Positions 8,873 to 17,732 of a DNA stretch of 64,000 nt are shown one piece after another; position 1 is the stretch's first letter, and every line of letters starts with the position of its first letter. This DNA is from CADEDV01 sp048498035 (GTDB lineage: Bacteria > Bacteroidota > Bacteroidia > Chitinophagales > Chitinophagaceae): NCBI GenBank assembly GCA_048498035.1, contig JBEHYT010000009.1:1-64000 (forward strand). The letters run 5' to 3'. The notes under the pieces are model-generated. The model ran no database searches, was not told the DNA's origin, and saw only the letters and a program-made list of their open reading frames with translations. A program made the translations under genes and the position numbers.

Positions 8873-9667
8873 ATGAACTGGAGTTGGCAGAAACTGTATG
8901 GCCGCGCAAGCGAATGGCTGATAACTCATGGCCCGCGCATTCTTTTAGGAGCTGTTATTTTGATTATTGGCATAATTGCCCTGCGCATTTTTAATCGCTG
9001 GCTAAAAAAAGTATTATCCGGCAAACGGGTAAATCCCTCGATCCGCTATTTTCTGCAAAACTTCATCATTATTACGCTCCAGATCATGCTCGTGATCCTG
9101 GTATTGCAGATGATGGGAATCCCGGTTACATTCCTATCTGCCATCATTGCGGGATTAACAGTAGCAGTAGGCCTGGCCCTCTCGGGAACGTTGCAGAATT
9201 TTGTGAGCGGCATCCTGATCCTCTTTCTTCGGCCCTTCAGGGCAGGAGACACCATTAATACACAAGGGCAGGAAGGTATTGTTACCGAAATTGAACTTTT
9301 CTATACCGAGGTGCTTACGCACGATAACAAGACGATCATCATCCCCAATGGTCAGCTTTCCAATAATGTAGTGATTAATTTAAGCAGGGAAGGAAAACGC
9401 CGGGTAGATGTAGACCTGCGATTTGGCTATAATGTAGAAATAGCCGCTGTGAAAAAAGTAATGCTGGAAACCGCGCGGAAACTGGATACTGTACTCGATG
9501 ATCCTGCGCCGCGGGTAGGCGTTTCCGGACTGGAAACGGATAAATATGTGGTAACACTCAATGCATGGATTGGCGCACATGGATTTTATGATACCCGCAT
9601 ACAACTACAGGAACAACTGGTTGTAGACCTGAAACAGGCGGGAATCAAATTACCGGGTATGGTCTAA
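8873..9667 (+). CDS. mscS: Small-conductance mechanosensitive channel MscS
   Basis: This 264-residue protein fits the short MscS form. Three membrane helices are visible (about 22-42, 58-80 and 87-118). The pore helix TM3 is Gly/Ala-patterned (SAIIAGLTVAVGLALSGTLQNFVSGILIL) and is followed by the beta domain signature FRAGDTINTQGQEGIVTEIELFYTEV and IIPNGQLSNNVVINLS. The C-terminal alpha/beta domain completes the cytoplasmic vestibule. MscS opens when membrane tension rises on hypo-osmotic shock and releases solutes. The gene follows the DUF4421 gene closely. Confidence 0.93.
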   Translation: MNWSWQKLYGRASEWLITHGPRILLGAVILIIGIIALRIFNRWLKKVLSGKRVNPSIRYFLQNFIIITLQIMLVILVLQMMGIPVTFLSAIIAGLTVAVGLALSGTLQNFVSGILILFLRPFRAGDTINTQGQEGIVTEIELFYTEVLTHDNKTIIIPNGQLSNNVVINLSREGKRRVDVDLRFGYNVEIAAVKKVMLETARKLDTVLDDPAPRVGVSGLETDKYVVTLNAWIGAHGFYDTRIQLQEQLVVDLKQAGIKLPGMV

Positions 9668-9710
9668 ACTGAATTGGTACAAAACTTGAAAAAGTATAAA
9701 AAACAGCAGC

Positions 9711-9875
9711 ATGAAACTTCAACCATTTTTGTTCGTCACAATATTTACCATGTTTGTGCTTAGCAGTTGCGGTGTTGTGGAAACGATTTTCAAAGCAGGC
9801 ATGTGGTGGGCATTTTTCCTGGTGGCATTGGTGATAGGTGTAATCCTTTGGGTAGTAAGCAAAGCAAAAAAATAA
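9711..9875 (+). CDS. Small lipoprotein with one membrane helix
   Basis: This 54-residue protein has a lipobox (VLSSCG) at Cys20, followed after 10 residues by one strongly hydrophobic helix (MWWAFFLVALVIGVILWVV) and a Lys-rich end (SKAKK). Short proteins of this kind are common in Bacteroidota and are often misnamed phosphatidate cytidylyltransferases; no such enzyme domain is present. It starts 43 bp after mscS. A weak hairpin (AACCTT / AAGGTT, 9874-9890) overlaps its stop codon. Confidence 0.7.
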   Translation: MKLQPFLFVTIFTMFVLSSCGVVETIFKAGMWWAFFLVALVIGVILWVVSKAKK

Positions 9876-9917
9876 CCTTGTAAAAAGGTTGTACCAAATT
9901 GCTTTATCTTACGCCCT

Positions 9918-10493
9918 ATGAAAAACACAATTCACTTTGCAGCCCTTTCCGGCAGCTTACGCAACGGCTCTTACAATACACTTTTACTTCGCAATATGCA
10001 GGAGTGGCTTCCTGAAGGGGTAACCATGCAGACACTCTCCTACAGCGATCTTCCTTTTTACAATGCAGACCTGGATACCCCGCAGGCTAAAAAACGACCT
10101 GCGGCTGTAGACCGTTTTAGAGAAGGACTTGCAGCAGCCGACGCACTCGTTATTGTAACTCCTGAATATAACTATTCCATTCCCGGTCCGCTGAAAAATG
10201 CGATCGACTGGGCATCAAGGGGAGAAGATTCCCCATTATTGCGCAAACCCGTTGCGGTGATGGGCGTAACACCTGGTATGTGGGGTACAGTACGGATGCA
10301 ACTGGCATTTCAGCCGGTTTTTCTCTTTTTGGATATGAAACCTGTGCTAAAACCCGAAGTATTAATTGCGCAGGCTGCTGCAAAGTTTGATGAGCATGGG
10401 CATTTCCTGGATGAAGCAGGGAAAAAATTGGTAATTGGCAAGCTGGAAGCATTAAAAGCGCTTGTAGAGCAGCTTTCAGATCATCCCGCGTGA
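9918..10493 (+). CDS. NADPH-dependent FMN reductase
   Basis: This 191-residue flavodoxin-fold enzyme has the FMN phosphate loop GSLRNGSYN near residue 11 and the diagnostic TPEYNYSIPGPLKNAIDWASR around residue 75-95, which holds the FMN isoalloxazine in the NADPH-dependent FMN reductase / chromate and quinone reductase family. It probably reduces quinones or free flavin in the cytoplasm with NAD(P)H. The length is typical. It may be read together with the two genes that follow. Confidence 0.88.
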   Translation: MKNTIHFAALSGSLRNGSYNTLLLRNMQEWLPEGVTMQTLSYSDLPFYNADLDTPQAKKRPAAVDRFREGLAAADALVIVTPEYNYSIPGPLKNAIDWASRGEDSPLLRKPVAVMGVTPGMWGTVRMQLAFQPVFLFLDMKPVLKPEVLIAQAAAKFDEHGHFLDEAGKKLVIGKLEALKALVEQLSDHPA

Positions 10494-10536
10494 ATGTCCT
10501 TGGCATCATTTTTCTAGTAATAAAGAAAAAGAGACT

Positions 10537-10974
10537 ATGACTAAAAAGAAAAATGATACAGAAGATAACAAAGAAACCCGCATTAATTTGCCGGATGTAA
10601 AAGACATCCCGGGACAGGAACATATTCATCCTCCAAAAATGAAAGCTATGATGGACAGCACCGCTGCCTCAGATGATGAAGAGGGTAAATCAGTATTTGA
10701 TAAAGATGGAGATGATTTGGGCGGAGAAGATAATGTAACTTCCGTGGAGCGAAAACTGCTGGAAGAAAGTGACAGGCCGGTAACAGACGAAGACCGGGAC
10801 CTGGAAGAAATGGCGCTCGACAATACGGATGAAGATGGGGAGCCGCTGGACGAAGGCGGGAATGCACTCGATATGGGAGAAGACCTGGACGTCCCCGGCT
10901 CTGAACTTGACGATGATGACGAAGAATTGGGCGAAGAAGATGAGGAGAACAACACCTACAGCGGTCGCGATTGA
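10537..10974 (+). CDS. Highly acidic low-complexity protein
   Basis: This 145-residue protein is dominated by Asp and Glu, especially after residue 45, and ends in a nearly continuous acidic run (SELDDDDEELGEEDEENN). The first 40 residues are mixed and contain HIHPPKMKAMMD. It is probably disordered. Similar acidic proteins occur widely in Chitinophagaceae without a known role; binding of divalent ions or basic partners would be a guess. It is followed after 9 bases by the DUF6526 gene on the same strand, so the two may be translated together. Confidence 0.65.
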   Translation: MTKKKNDTEDNKETRINLPDVKDIPGQEHIHPPKMKAMMDSTAASDDEEGKSVFDKDGDDLGGEDNVTSVERKLLEESDRPVTDEDRDLEEMALDNTDEDGEPLDEGGNALDMGEDLDVPGSELDDDDEELGEEDEENNTYSGRD

Positions 10975-10983
10975 CAACCCGGT

Positions 10984-11421
10984 ATGGAACAACAAAATTA
11001 TAGCAACCACGTGCGGTACTATCCACCGCATCACTTTATTTTTTACCCGATAGTAACTGCGTTACTTGTATTGGGTACAAAAGGCATTGTACAACATCCG
11101 GAAGACAGGCTCACCTGGATAATGATCACCGCTTTAGTGCTTTTATTGGGCTGGCTTTCATTTATGATGCGTCAGCACTATGCGCTTACGCTGCAAAACA
11201 GGTTAGTGAAGCTGGAACTTCGCCTTCGTTATTACCAATTGACCGGTCAGCGGCTGGAACCGCTGGAACAACATCTAAGTTTTGGGCAGTTGGCAGCATT
11301 GCGTTTCGCCTCGGATGAAGAACTACCCGGATTAACGGAACGCGCCATCCAGGACAATATGACGCCCAAAGAAATTAAACGCTCAATACGTAACTGGCAC
11401 CCTGATTTAATGCGGGTTTAA
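10984..11421 (+). CDS. DUF6526 membrane protein
   Basis: This 145-residue protein begins MEQQNYSNHVRYYPPHHFIFYP, a start I recognise from the DUF6526 family of Bacteroidota and Firmicutes. Two membrane helices follow (about 20-35 and 46-62, WIMITALVLLLGWLSFMM). The remaining 80 residues form a helical cytoplasmic domain rich in Arg and Leu that ends NMTPKEIKRSIRNWHPDLMRV. The function of the family is unknown. It ends just before a strong bidirectional terminator. Confidence 0.8.
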   Translation: MEQQNYSNHVRYYPPHHFIFYPIVTALLVLGTKGIVQHPEDRLTWIMITALVLLLGWLSFMMRQHYALTLQNRLVKLELRLRYYQLTGQRLEPLEQHLSFGQLAALRFASDEELPGLTERAIQDNMTPKEIKRSIRNWHPDLMRV

Positions 11422-11441
11422 ATATACACGCAGGAAAAATA

Positions 11442-11469
11442 ATAAAGCCCCGCGATTGCGGGGCTTTAT
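11442..11469. terminator. Bidirectional terminator
   Basis: A perfect 12-bp stem (ATAAAGCCCCGC / GCGGGGCTTTAT) closes a 4-base loop between two convergent genes. The AT-rich ends of the stem supply the U-tract in both directions, so it can end the DUF6526 unit on the plus strand and the giant surface gene on the minus strand. Confidence 0.85.
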
Positions 11470-11556
11470 GTTGAGAGATAAAGATTATTGCTAGTCGATT
11501 AAAAGTATAATCATTAGTTTCCAAAAAAAATCTCCGTACAATGGTGACACGATTCA

Positions 11557-14500
11557 TTAATGCACCACAACTACCTTTTTACTTCCCATCAATTTCTTAG
11601 CCGCGTTATACACACTAAGAATATAAGTACCAGCTGCAGCTTTTCCTTTCAGATCAATATTTAACTGCGTATACGGTGCTCCTGTTGTAATCTTGCTTTC
11701 GTACAACGCCGTTCCATGACTATCATGCAGCCTTACAGTCAGCACTTCTCCCGTTCTATTATACACCCTGGCTACAAATGTTCCATTATTCGGATTAGGA
11801 TACACATATACAAATTCAGACGCATCTGCCCCAACAGTATAACCAATGGAAGTATTTACGCAACCATTCGGATCTGTATAGGTTAATGTATAAACACCCT
11901 GGTCGTCTATACCCAGGCCAGGAAGAGAACCGCTGCTGGCTCCCGGGATAATCGTATTGTCCTTTCTCCAAACATAAATACCGCCTGGAGGTGTTACAGT
12001 TGCGTCAATGGTTACGGTTTCACCAGGCAACAGCAAAGGCGAATGTTGCGAATTTAACTGCACAACCGGTGGCTGATTCACCGTAAGTACTACCGGGTTC
12101 GAGTAGCTAACACCGGTACATCCGCCCGTAAGTTGAACACGATAGTTGTTGCCGTTCATCGCCGCCGTTGCGTTATTGATCGCGTAGCTGGCGCTGTTGG
12201 CTCCATTGATATTGGTCCAGGTGCTGCCAATCAACACCTGCCATTGATAGGAAATTACATTGCTTGCTGTAATGCTAAAGCCGGCATTTCCACCAAGACA
12301 GGTAGCCGTAGAGGAAGGCTGACTACTGATTACCGGCAGTTGCACATCATTCACCGTTATGGTAAATGAACAGCTAACCGTTTGACAGGTATTAGTCGCC
12401 GTAACCAGTACCGTAGTTGTTCCAACCGGGAACGAACTGCCGGACGGTATCGAATACGTAACAACCGGCGCAGGTGTTCCTGTAACCGTTGCTACCGGGT
12501 AGTTAACAATAGCATTGCAGGAGCCCGCAGCCGCATTCACAATAATATTTGCCGGACAGAGAATCGTCGGCAATGGATTTACAACAACAGTTGCCGTAAC
12601 TGGCGTACCAGGACATCCATTGGCCTGCGGCGTAATGGTAAATGTAACCGTTTGCGCAACCCCTGTAGTATTGGTAAGCGAACCGCTGATGGTGCCTGTT
12701 CCATTGGAAGCAATTCCGGAAACATTACCGGTATTGTCGCGCGTCCAGGTAAAGCTGGCACCACTAACAGCAGATGATGGCACGATAGAAGTGATTGCCG
12801 TTCCTGTACAGATCGTTTGCGACGACGGTGTTACAGTAACACCAGGCGTTGGCTTCACGGTAATAGTAAATGTTGATGCAACACCGGGGCACGACTGGCT
12901 TCCGTTTGTATAAAGAGGCGTAACGGAAATGGTTGCAGTTACCGGCACTGATGAACTATTGGTTGCATTGAACGTACCGATATTACCATTGCCCGAAGCT
13001 GCAAGCCCGATAGACGGTGTATCATTTGTCCAGGAATAGGTAACCGTACCATCGGCAGCATTACTTGAAAATACAACCGCGGCCGTTGAACTGTTATTAC
13101 AAACCACCTGGTTATTCATCGTTGTTGCCGTAACGGTTGGGTTTACCTTAATAGTGAACGCAGTGGGTGTACCGGGACAATCAGCCGGAGCACCTGTAAT
13201 ATGCGGTGTTACGGTGATAGTAGCGGTTTGTTGTGCCTGCCCGCCATTTAATGCGGTAAATGATGGCAGATCTCCGGTGCCCGAAGCCGCCAGTCCGATG
13301 GAAGGATTATCGTTCTCCCATGAATATGTAATGGTTCCTGTTTGTGGACTTGTAAAATGAACGGCTGCCGTTCCTGAATTATTACAAACCACCTGGTCTG
13401 TAATTGCATTTACGGATGGCACTGGTAACACGGTAACTGACGCTGCTGCATTTGTTCCGGGGCAACCATCCGCCGTAGGCGAAATAGTGAAATTGGTCGT
13501 TTGTGGAACAAGGGTTGCATTCGTCATAGAACCGCTAATGTTTGCACTTCCTGAAGCGCTGATGCCAGGTGTGTTGGCTGTATTATCCCGCACCCAGGTG
13601 TAAGATGTTCCGGATACATTACTTCCAAAAATGATAGAACTGATGGAAGCCCCTGAACAGATTGTCTGCGTTGCAGGATTAACCGTCATTACCGGTAACG
13701 GTTTCACCGTAATGGTGAATGTTGTTGGCGTGCCGGGGCAACTATTGATAATCGGCGTTACAGTGATCATTGCGGTTACAGGTGCATTTCCGGTAACAGC
13801 AGGATTAAATGCAGCAATATCACCGGTTCCCGATGCAGCGAGACCAATCGCTGGCGTATCATTCGTCCAGGAGAACGTGGCACCGGCAGTTGCGCTTGTG
13901 AAATGAATGGCAGCAGTGCTTGCACCATTGCACACGGACTGGCTGGATACGTTGTCAACCGTAGCGGTTGGCTGCACGGTTACTGTTGCTGTTGTAGGTG
14001 TGCCCGGACAATCATTTACAAGCGGTGTTATGGTGAAAGTAACCGTTACTGGCGCAGTCGTTGTGTTGGTCAGTTGACCGCTGATAGCGCCCGTTCCGGA
14101 TGCAGCAATACCGGTAACATCCAGCTGGTGATCTCTCGTCCAGTTGAACGTAGCTCCGGTGCTGGAACTGGCAGGGGTAATAGTTGCGATGTTAGCACCA
14201 TTACAAATGGACTGGGACGCTGGTGTTGCGGTAGCCGTAGCGGTTGGGTTTACCTTGATGGTAAACGTTGTGGTTGGACCGGTACATGCACTTGAAACAA
14301 CATTACAACCGCCCGCAAGCGTTGCTACTTCTGCCGGAGTAATAGCCCGGTTAAACAGTCCGAATTCATCCATTTGACCACCGGAGGAAAGACCTACACT
14401 GCTACTATAGCCGCCAATTTTAAAAGTATTTGTACTTGAAAACGAAAGAGCGTTGGTTTGCGCCACTGTATTTACAAGTGTACCATCCAGGTAAGCATAT

Positions 14501-17184
14501 ACATTATTTGCCGGCGCATCGTACACAAACGCTATACTATGCGTTCCTGCAGTAGCACCACCCGGTACCGATACATCTGTCATGATAGAACTGCGAAGGA
14601 GCCAGTTGTTTGGACCCGCTACCCCATTTGTAAAACAACGCAACTCTGACGCATCCAGATCACCAAAAATATAATGTATGGATGAGAGTTCGGAAATGTT
14701 GGATGTCTTGAATACAATACTCCAGCTTCCGGAAAGGCTGGTGTTCCAATTTGTATTCAAATAATCGGACGATGAAGACGCTCCCGTGCCGATGAGTGCA
14801 CCATCACAAATAGCACCCGTAGCCTGCGTTACTGAGCCTTGTAATGTAGCTGTTTCAGCTCCGGTTGCTGGTGCAGAGGCCTCATTCGGAACATTCGTAC
14901 CGGTCCCGTTAAAGCGATAATACAATAGATCAGGTACAATGCCTGGTGTTGCTGCGCCTGCGGTTGGCACTACGCTGATGGTGGCAGTTACCGGCTCTGT
15001 ACCGGTATTGAGACCATTAAATGCAGCAATATCTCCCGTACCGCTTGCGGCAAGACCGATTGACGGCGTATCGTTCGTCCAGGCAAATGTGGTTCCGGTT
15101 ACAGGACCGGTAAAGTGCACACCGGATACCTGGTTGCCATTACATACCTCGCGGTCATTTACGGTATTAACCGTTGGCGTTGGATGCACAGTAACAGTTG
15201 CCGTATCTGCATCACCGGGGCAACCGCCGAAGCTTGGTGTGATAATAAATTCAACAACCTGGTCGGTTGATGTAGTATTTACCAATCCGCCGGATATATC
15301 ACCCGTACCGGAAGCCGGCATACCGGTTACATCACTGGTATGATTGCGGGTCCAGGTAAAAGTGGCACCGGTAACAGGACTGCTCAGCGCGATGGTTGTG
15401 ATCGCGCCACAGGTTGTTTGCGTGGCAGGTGTTGCAACTACCGTTGCTTTAGGATTTACAGTTATTGTAAATGTCTGCGGTGGACTTGAACAAAAACCGT
15501 CTTTAGCGCTTACGCTGATCGTTGCAGTAACTGGTGCCGTGCTGGTGTTAGTGGCTGCGAATGAAGCAATATCTCCCGCGCCGCTCGCGGCAAGACCAAT
15601 AGAAGGTGCATTATTGGTCCAGTTAAATATTGCCGAAGCGTTAGTGCTTGAAAACTGGACGGCGGCCGTGTTTGCGTCAGCACAAACGGTTTGTGTGCCA
15701 CCGGTGATGGTCAGGTCTGGAATATTAGCAGGATCACAGGATTCGCCAAAATTGGCGCGGATCATGAACGCTTTCGAAAAGGCAGCTCCAAACGATTCAA
15801 CCGGCATCCAGTCGCCGCCGGGAATTGTAGCCCAATTCACCCACATGGTTTTGTTGTTGAAAATGTCTGTTGTTTGACCGATGGCCAGTGTGCTGTCAAT
15901 CTCTACAGCGGCCACAACAATCGTATCGCCGGCATTTACCGCAATTTGGTTTGTTGGTATCCTAAACCACCCGGGCGTACCGCCGGTCATTGTAATTTCA
16001 GGTGCCTCATAAAGAAGCGTGCCGGGCTTTCCACCGGAATAGGAAAATACCGCTGCACTTATTTTTTGTACCGAGGGTACAACATTCAGGAAGATAGATA
16101 CAGAACTAAGTTCATCTGCCTGGGATATCCCGTACTTAACACCAAGGTATCCTTTAACGCCTGCGCCGATCCCAATATTCCCTGTTATGGCAGCAGTGTC
16201 TACTGCAAACGTACTATCGCTCACATAAAAATGCCTGGAGCCGGTGTTATTGGCCGGTTGATCATCTGTTTCGGTAGATGAAATGGAATAATCAATGCGG
16301 TAATCACCGGTTGTGGTTGCAGCAAATGTGTTTGGTATGGTTACATCCGTAGATGCGCCTGATGCAAGTGTTATCGCAGATGCGGCGCCAGTGTACACAG
16401 GCGTATTTGATGCGTCATACACGACTGCATTTAAGATTACATTGGTCATGCTCATCGTACCGTTGTTGCGCAGTCGGCCACCCAGCGCGATGGGTGTTCC
16501 CTGGGAAAGCGGTGTCTGGCTGTAAGGGTTTGGAACAAGGCTGCTGACAAGTTGTGCATCGTAATTCAACGTCACTTCTACGGAAACGTCGTCAATGCAG
16601 AGGATAAACTGGTCGTTGGAATTATTACGAAAACCAACATAAATGGATTGGCCCGCAAATGCGGCGAGGTTCACGGTATGGTTCGTCCATGCGGAAGTCT
16701 CATTGGTAACGGAAAATACCTGGGTAGAGGCTGACACCTGGTTTCCAAGGGTGCCGGTTCCTCCCGTAGGAGTCCCGTCGGTAGACTTCATAATTCGTAC
16801 TTCATAGCCATCAGGATAAAGAGGATCATACGCTTTACCGCGCCATTTGAGAACTGCATTGGCAGGAATATTGATCAGGGGCGTCCACATCCAGTCGTCT
16901 GCGGGCCCGGCTGGTGAATAATAGGACGTTGAAAAGGCGCAGGAATCGGCTACGTTTTGTCCAAAATCTTCACGCCGTTCCCATGCCTCGTTAATGTAGG
17001 CCACCTGTGCATTGGGTGTGCGGTTATCTACGTTTCGCAGGAGCCATCCTGTCGGGAACGTGTAGGTACCCGCTCCGCCGGCGGTTGGACCGGCGATGCC
17101 GTCAAAATCTTCTTTAAAAATTACCTGGGCATGCGTGCTGGAAACTGCTGCGATCAGGCAGATCGCAAGGAGCCAATTTTTCAT
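11557..17184 (-). CDS. Giant T9SS surface protein with PKD-like repeats
   Basis: This 1875-residue secreted protein reads as follows. A signal peptide (1-20) leads into a choice-of-anchor J / MAM-like domain (about 22-205), a CARDB-like domain (206-320) and a beta-rich region (to 485). Nine PKD-like repeats of about 90 residues follow (490-1535), in two flavours marked by NDTPSIGLAASGTGDI (5 copies) and TRDNTGNVSGIASNGTG-like text (4 copies). A LamG jelly-roll domain is nested inside the third repeat (about 745-970). A HYR domain (1538-1615), Ig-like domains (1616-1790) and a type A T9SS sorting domain (1791-1875, YPNPNNGTF) finish it. It is probably an adhesin or glycan-binding stalk anchored on the cell surface. 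No enzyme domain is seen. Confidence 0.92.
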   Translation of the reverse strand: MKNWLLAICLIAAVSSTHAQVIFKEDFDGIAGPTAGGAGTYTFPTGWLLRNVDNRTPNAQVAYINEAWERREDFGQNVADSCAFSTSYYSPAGPADDWMWTPLINIPANAVLKWRGKAYDPLYPDGYEVRIMKSTDGTPTGGTGTLGNQVSASTQVFSVTNETSAWTNHTVNLAAFAGQSIYVGFRNNSNDQFILCIDDVSVEVTLNYDAQLVSSLVPNPYSQTPLSQGTPIALGGRLRNNGTMSMTNVILNAVVYDASNTPVYTGAASAITLASGASTDVTIPNTFAATTTGDYRIDYSISSTETDDQPANNTGSRHFYVSDSTFAVDTAAITGNIGIGAGVKGYLGVKYGISQADELSSVSIFLNVVPSVQKISAAVFSYSGGKPGTLLYEAPEITMTGGTPGWFRIPTNQIAVNAGDTIVVAAVEIDSTLAIGQTTDIFNNKTMWVNWATIPGGDWMPVESFGAAFSKAFMIRANFGESCDPANIPDLTITGGTQTVCADANTAAVQFSSTNASAIFNWTNNAPSIGLAASGAGDIASFAATNTSTAPVTATISVSAKDGFCSSPPQTFTITVNPKATVVATPATQTTCGAITTIALSSPVTGATFTWTRNHTSDVTGMPASGTGDISGGLVNTTSTDQVVEFIITPSFGGCPGDADTATVTVHPTPTVNTVNDREVCNGNQVSGVHFTGPVTGTTFAWTNDTPSIGLAASGTGDIAAFNGLNTGTEPVTATISVVPTAGAATPGIVPDLLYYRFNGTGTNVPNEASAPATGAETATLQGSVTQATGAICDGALIGTGASSSSDYLNTNWNTSLSGSWSIVFKTSNISELSSIHYIFGDLDASELRCFTNGVAGPNNWLLRSSIMTDVSVPGGATAGTHSIAFVYDAPANNVYAYLDGTLVNTVAQTNALSFSSTNTFKIGGYSSSVGLSSGGQMDEFGLFNRAITPAEVATLAGGCNVVSSACTGPTTTFTIKVNPTATATATPASQSICNGANIATITPASSSTGATFNWTRDHQLDVTGIAASGTGAISGQLTNTTTAPVTVTFTITPLVNDCPGTPTTATVTVQPTATVDNVSSQSVCNGASTAAIHFTSATAGATFSWTNDTPAIGLAASGTGDIAAFNPAVTGNAPVTAMITVTPIINSCPGTPTTFTITVKPLPVMTVNPATQTICSGASISSIIFGSNVSGTSYTWVRDNTANTPGISASGSANISGSMTNATLVPQTTNFTISPTADGCPGTNAAASVTVLPVPSVNAITDQVVCNNSGTAAVHFTSPQTGTITYSWENDNPSIGLAASGTGDLPSFTALNGGQAQQTATITVTPHITGAPADCPGTPTAFTIKVNPTVTATTMNNQVVCNNSSTAAVVFSSNAADGTVTYSWTNDTPSIGLAASGNGNIGTFNATNSSSVPVTATISVTPLYTNGSQSCPGVASTFTITVKPTPGVTVTPSSQTICTGTAITSIVPSSAVSGASFTWTRDNTGNVSGIASNGTGTISGSLTNTTGVAQTVTFTITPQANGCPGTPVTATVVVNPLPTILCPANIIVNAAAGSCNAIVNYPVATVTGTPAPVVTYSIPSGSSFPVGTTTVLVTATNTCQTVSCSFTITVNDVQLPVISSQPSSTATCLGGNAGFSITASNVISYQWQVLIGSTWTNINGANSASYAINNATAAMNGNNYRVQLTGGCTGVSYSNPVVLTVNQPPVVQLNSQHSPLLLPGETVTIDATVTPPGGIYVWRKDNTIIPGASSGSLPGLGIDDQGVYTLTYTDPNGCVNTSIGYTVGADASEFVYVYPNPNNGTFVARVYNRTGEVLTVRLHDSHGTALYESKITTGAPYTQLNIDLKGKAAAGTYILSVYNAAKKLMGSKKVVVVH

Positions 17185-17673
17185 AAGCAGTGGAATGTGG
17201 TTTTTTGGTTAATGAGCTACTAAAGTAGCGCAAAGAAAACCAATGGATTTTATACTTGCAACCAAATCATCGTTTAATAATCAAAGAAGGATAAAAAAAA
17301 GCGTCATTAGATGATAAAAATATAGCATATGAAACCCTGGGAGGATCTTTGTGAATTAGCGACCATAGTAGGGTAAAGACCGTTGTAAATATCTAAAGTT
17401 TGCTTCAAGAAATATTCTCCTGGTTTATACTAAATAGAAAAGCGCAAGATGTTGCGCTTTTACGTGATTTCCGAACTCTATCGGTCTTTTGAAACGCAAA
17501 AGCGCATTATAATTCGCTTTTGGATGATTAACTATTTCCGATTATACAAAAACGAAAAATAGGTGGAATTGCTTATTTTTTTTGAGTGATTTTCTGGCTA
17601 TTTTTCGCCATTATTCCACCTTAGCTATCAATTCAAATATTGTCCTGTTTTAATGTAGTGCCCTGAACCCAAG
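17185..17673. other. Intergenic region with two hairpins between divergent genes
   Basis: This stretch separates the divergent giant protein gene and the LamG gene. I see no credible gene. It holds a perfect 10-bp hairpin at 17438-17461 (AAAAGCGCAA / TTGCGCTTTT, loop GATG) and a related 7-bp hairpin at 17498-17521 (AAAAGCG / CGCTTTT). Both look like terminators, which is unexpected between divergent genes. Confidence 0.6.
17438..17461. terminator. Terminator-like perfect hairpin
   Basis: A 10-bp perfect stem with a GATG loop has A-run and T-run arms, so it could stop transcription in either direction. No annotated gene ends here. It may be the end of an unannotated small RNA or a relic of a lost gene. 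Confidence 0.5.
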
Positions 17674-17702
17674 TTGGCATTTGCATCAACTGCATATATT
17701 TG
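17674..17702 (+). promoter_or_regulatory. Promoter of the LamG/T9SS gene
   Basis: TTG at 17674-17676 is followed after 18 bases by TATATTTG at 17695-17702, an exact fit to the Bacteroidota promoter TTG-N17-20-TAnnTTTG. Transcription should begin near 17709. This argues that translation starts at the ATG at 17733 and not at the upstream in-frame codon inside the promoter. Confidence 0.75.
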
Positions 17703-17732
17703 AATGGAATAGACTTTAAATCCTTTATGTAC

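Noticed and set aside
9711..9875. Phosphatidate cytidylyltransferase
   Set aside because: Short proteins like this are often given that name, but 54 residues with one helix cannot hold the enzyme.
10626..11034. Minus-strand frames rich in Ser or in Cys/Arg/His opposite the acidic gene
   Set aside because: They are the complement of an Asp/Glu-rich coding sequence and have no independent start region or domain.
12133..16734. Long plus-strand reading frames opposite the giant surface gene
   Set aside because: They are antisense to a continuous 1875-residue gene with clear domains, and their translations are low-complexity mirror products of its repeats.
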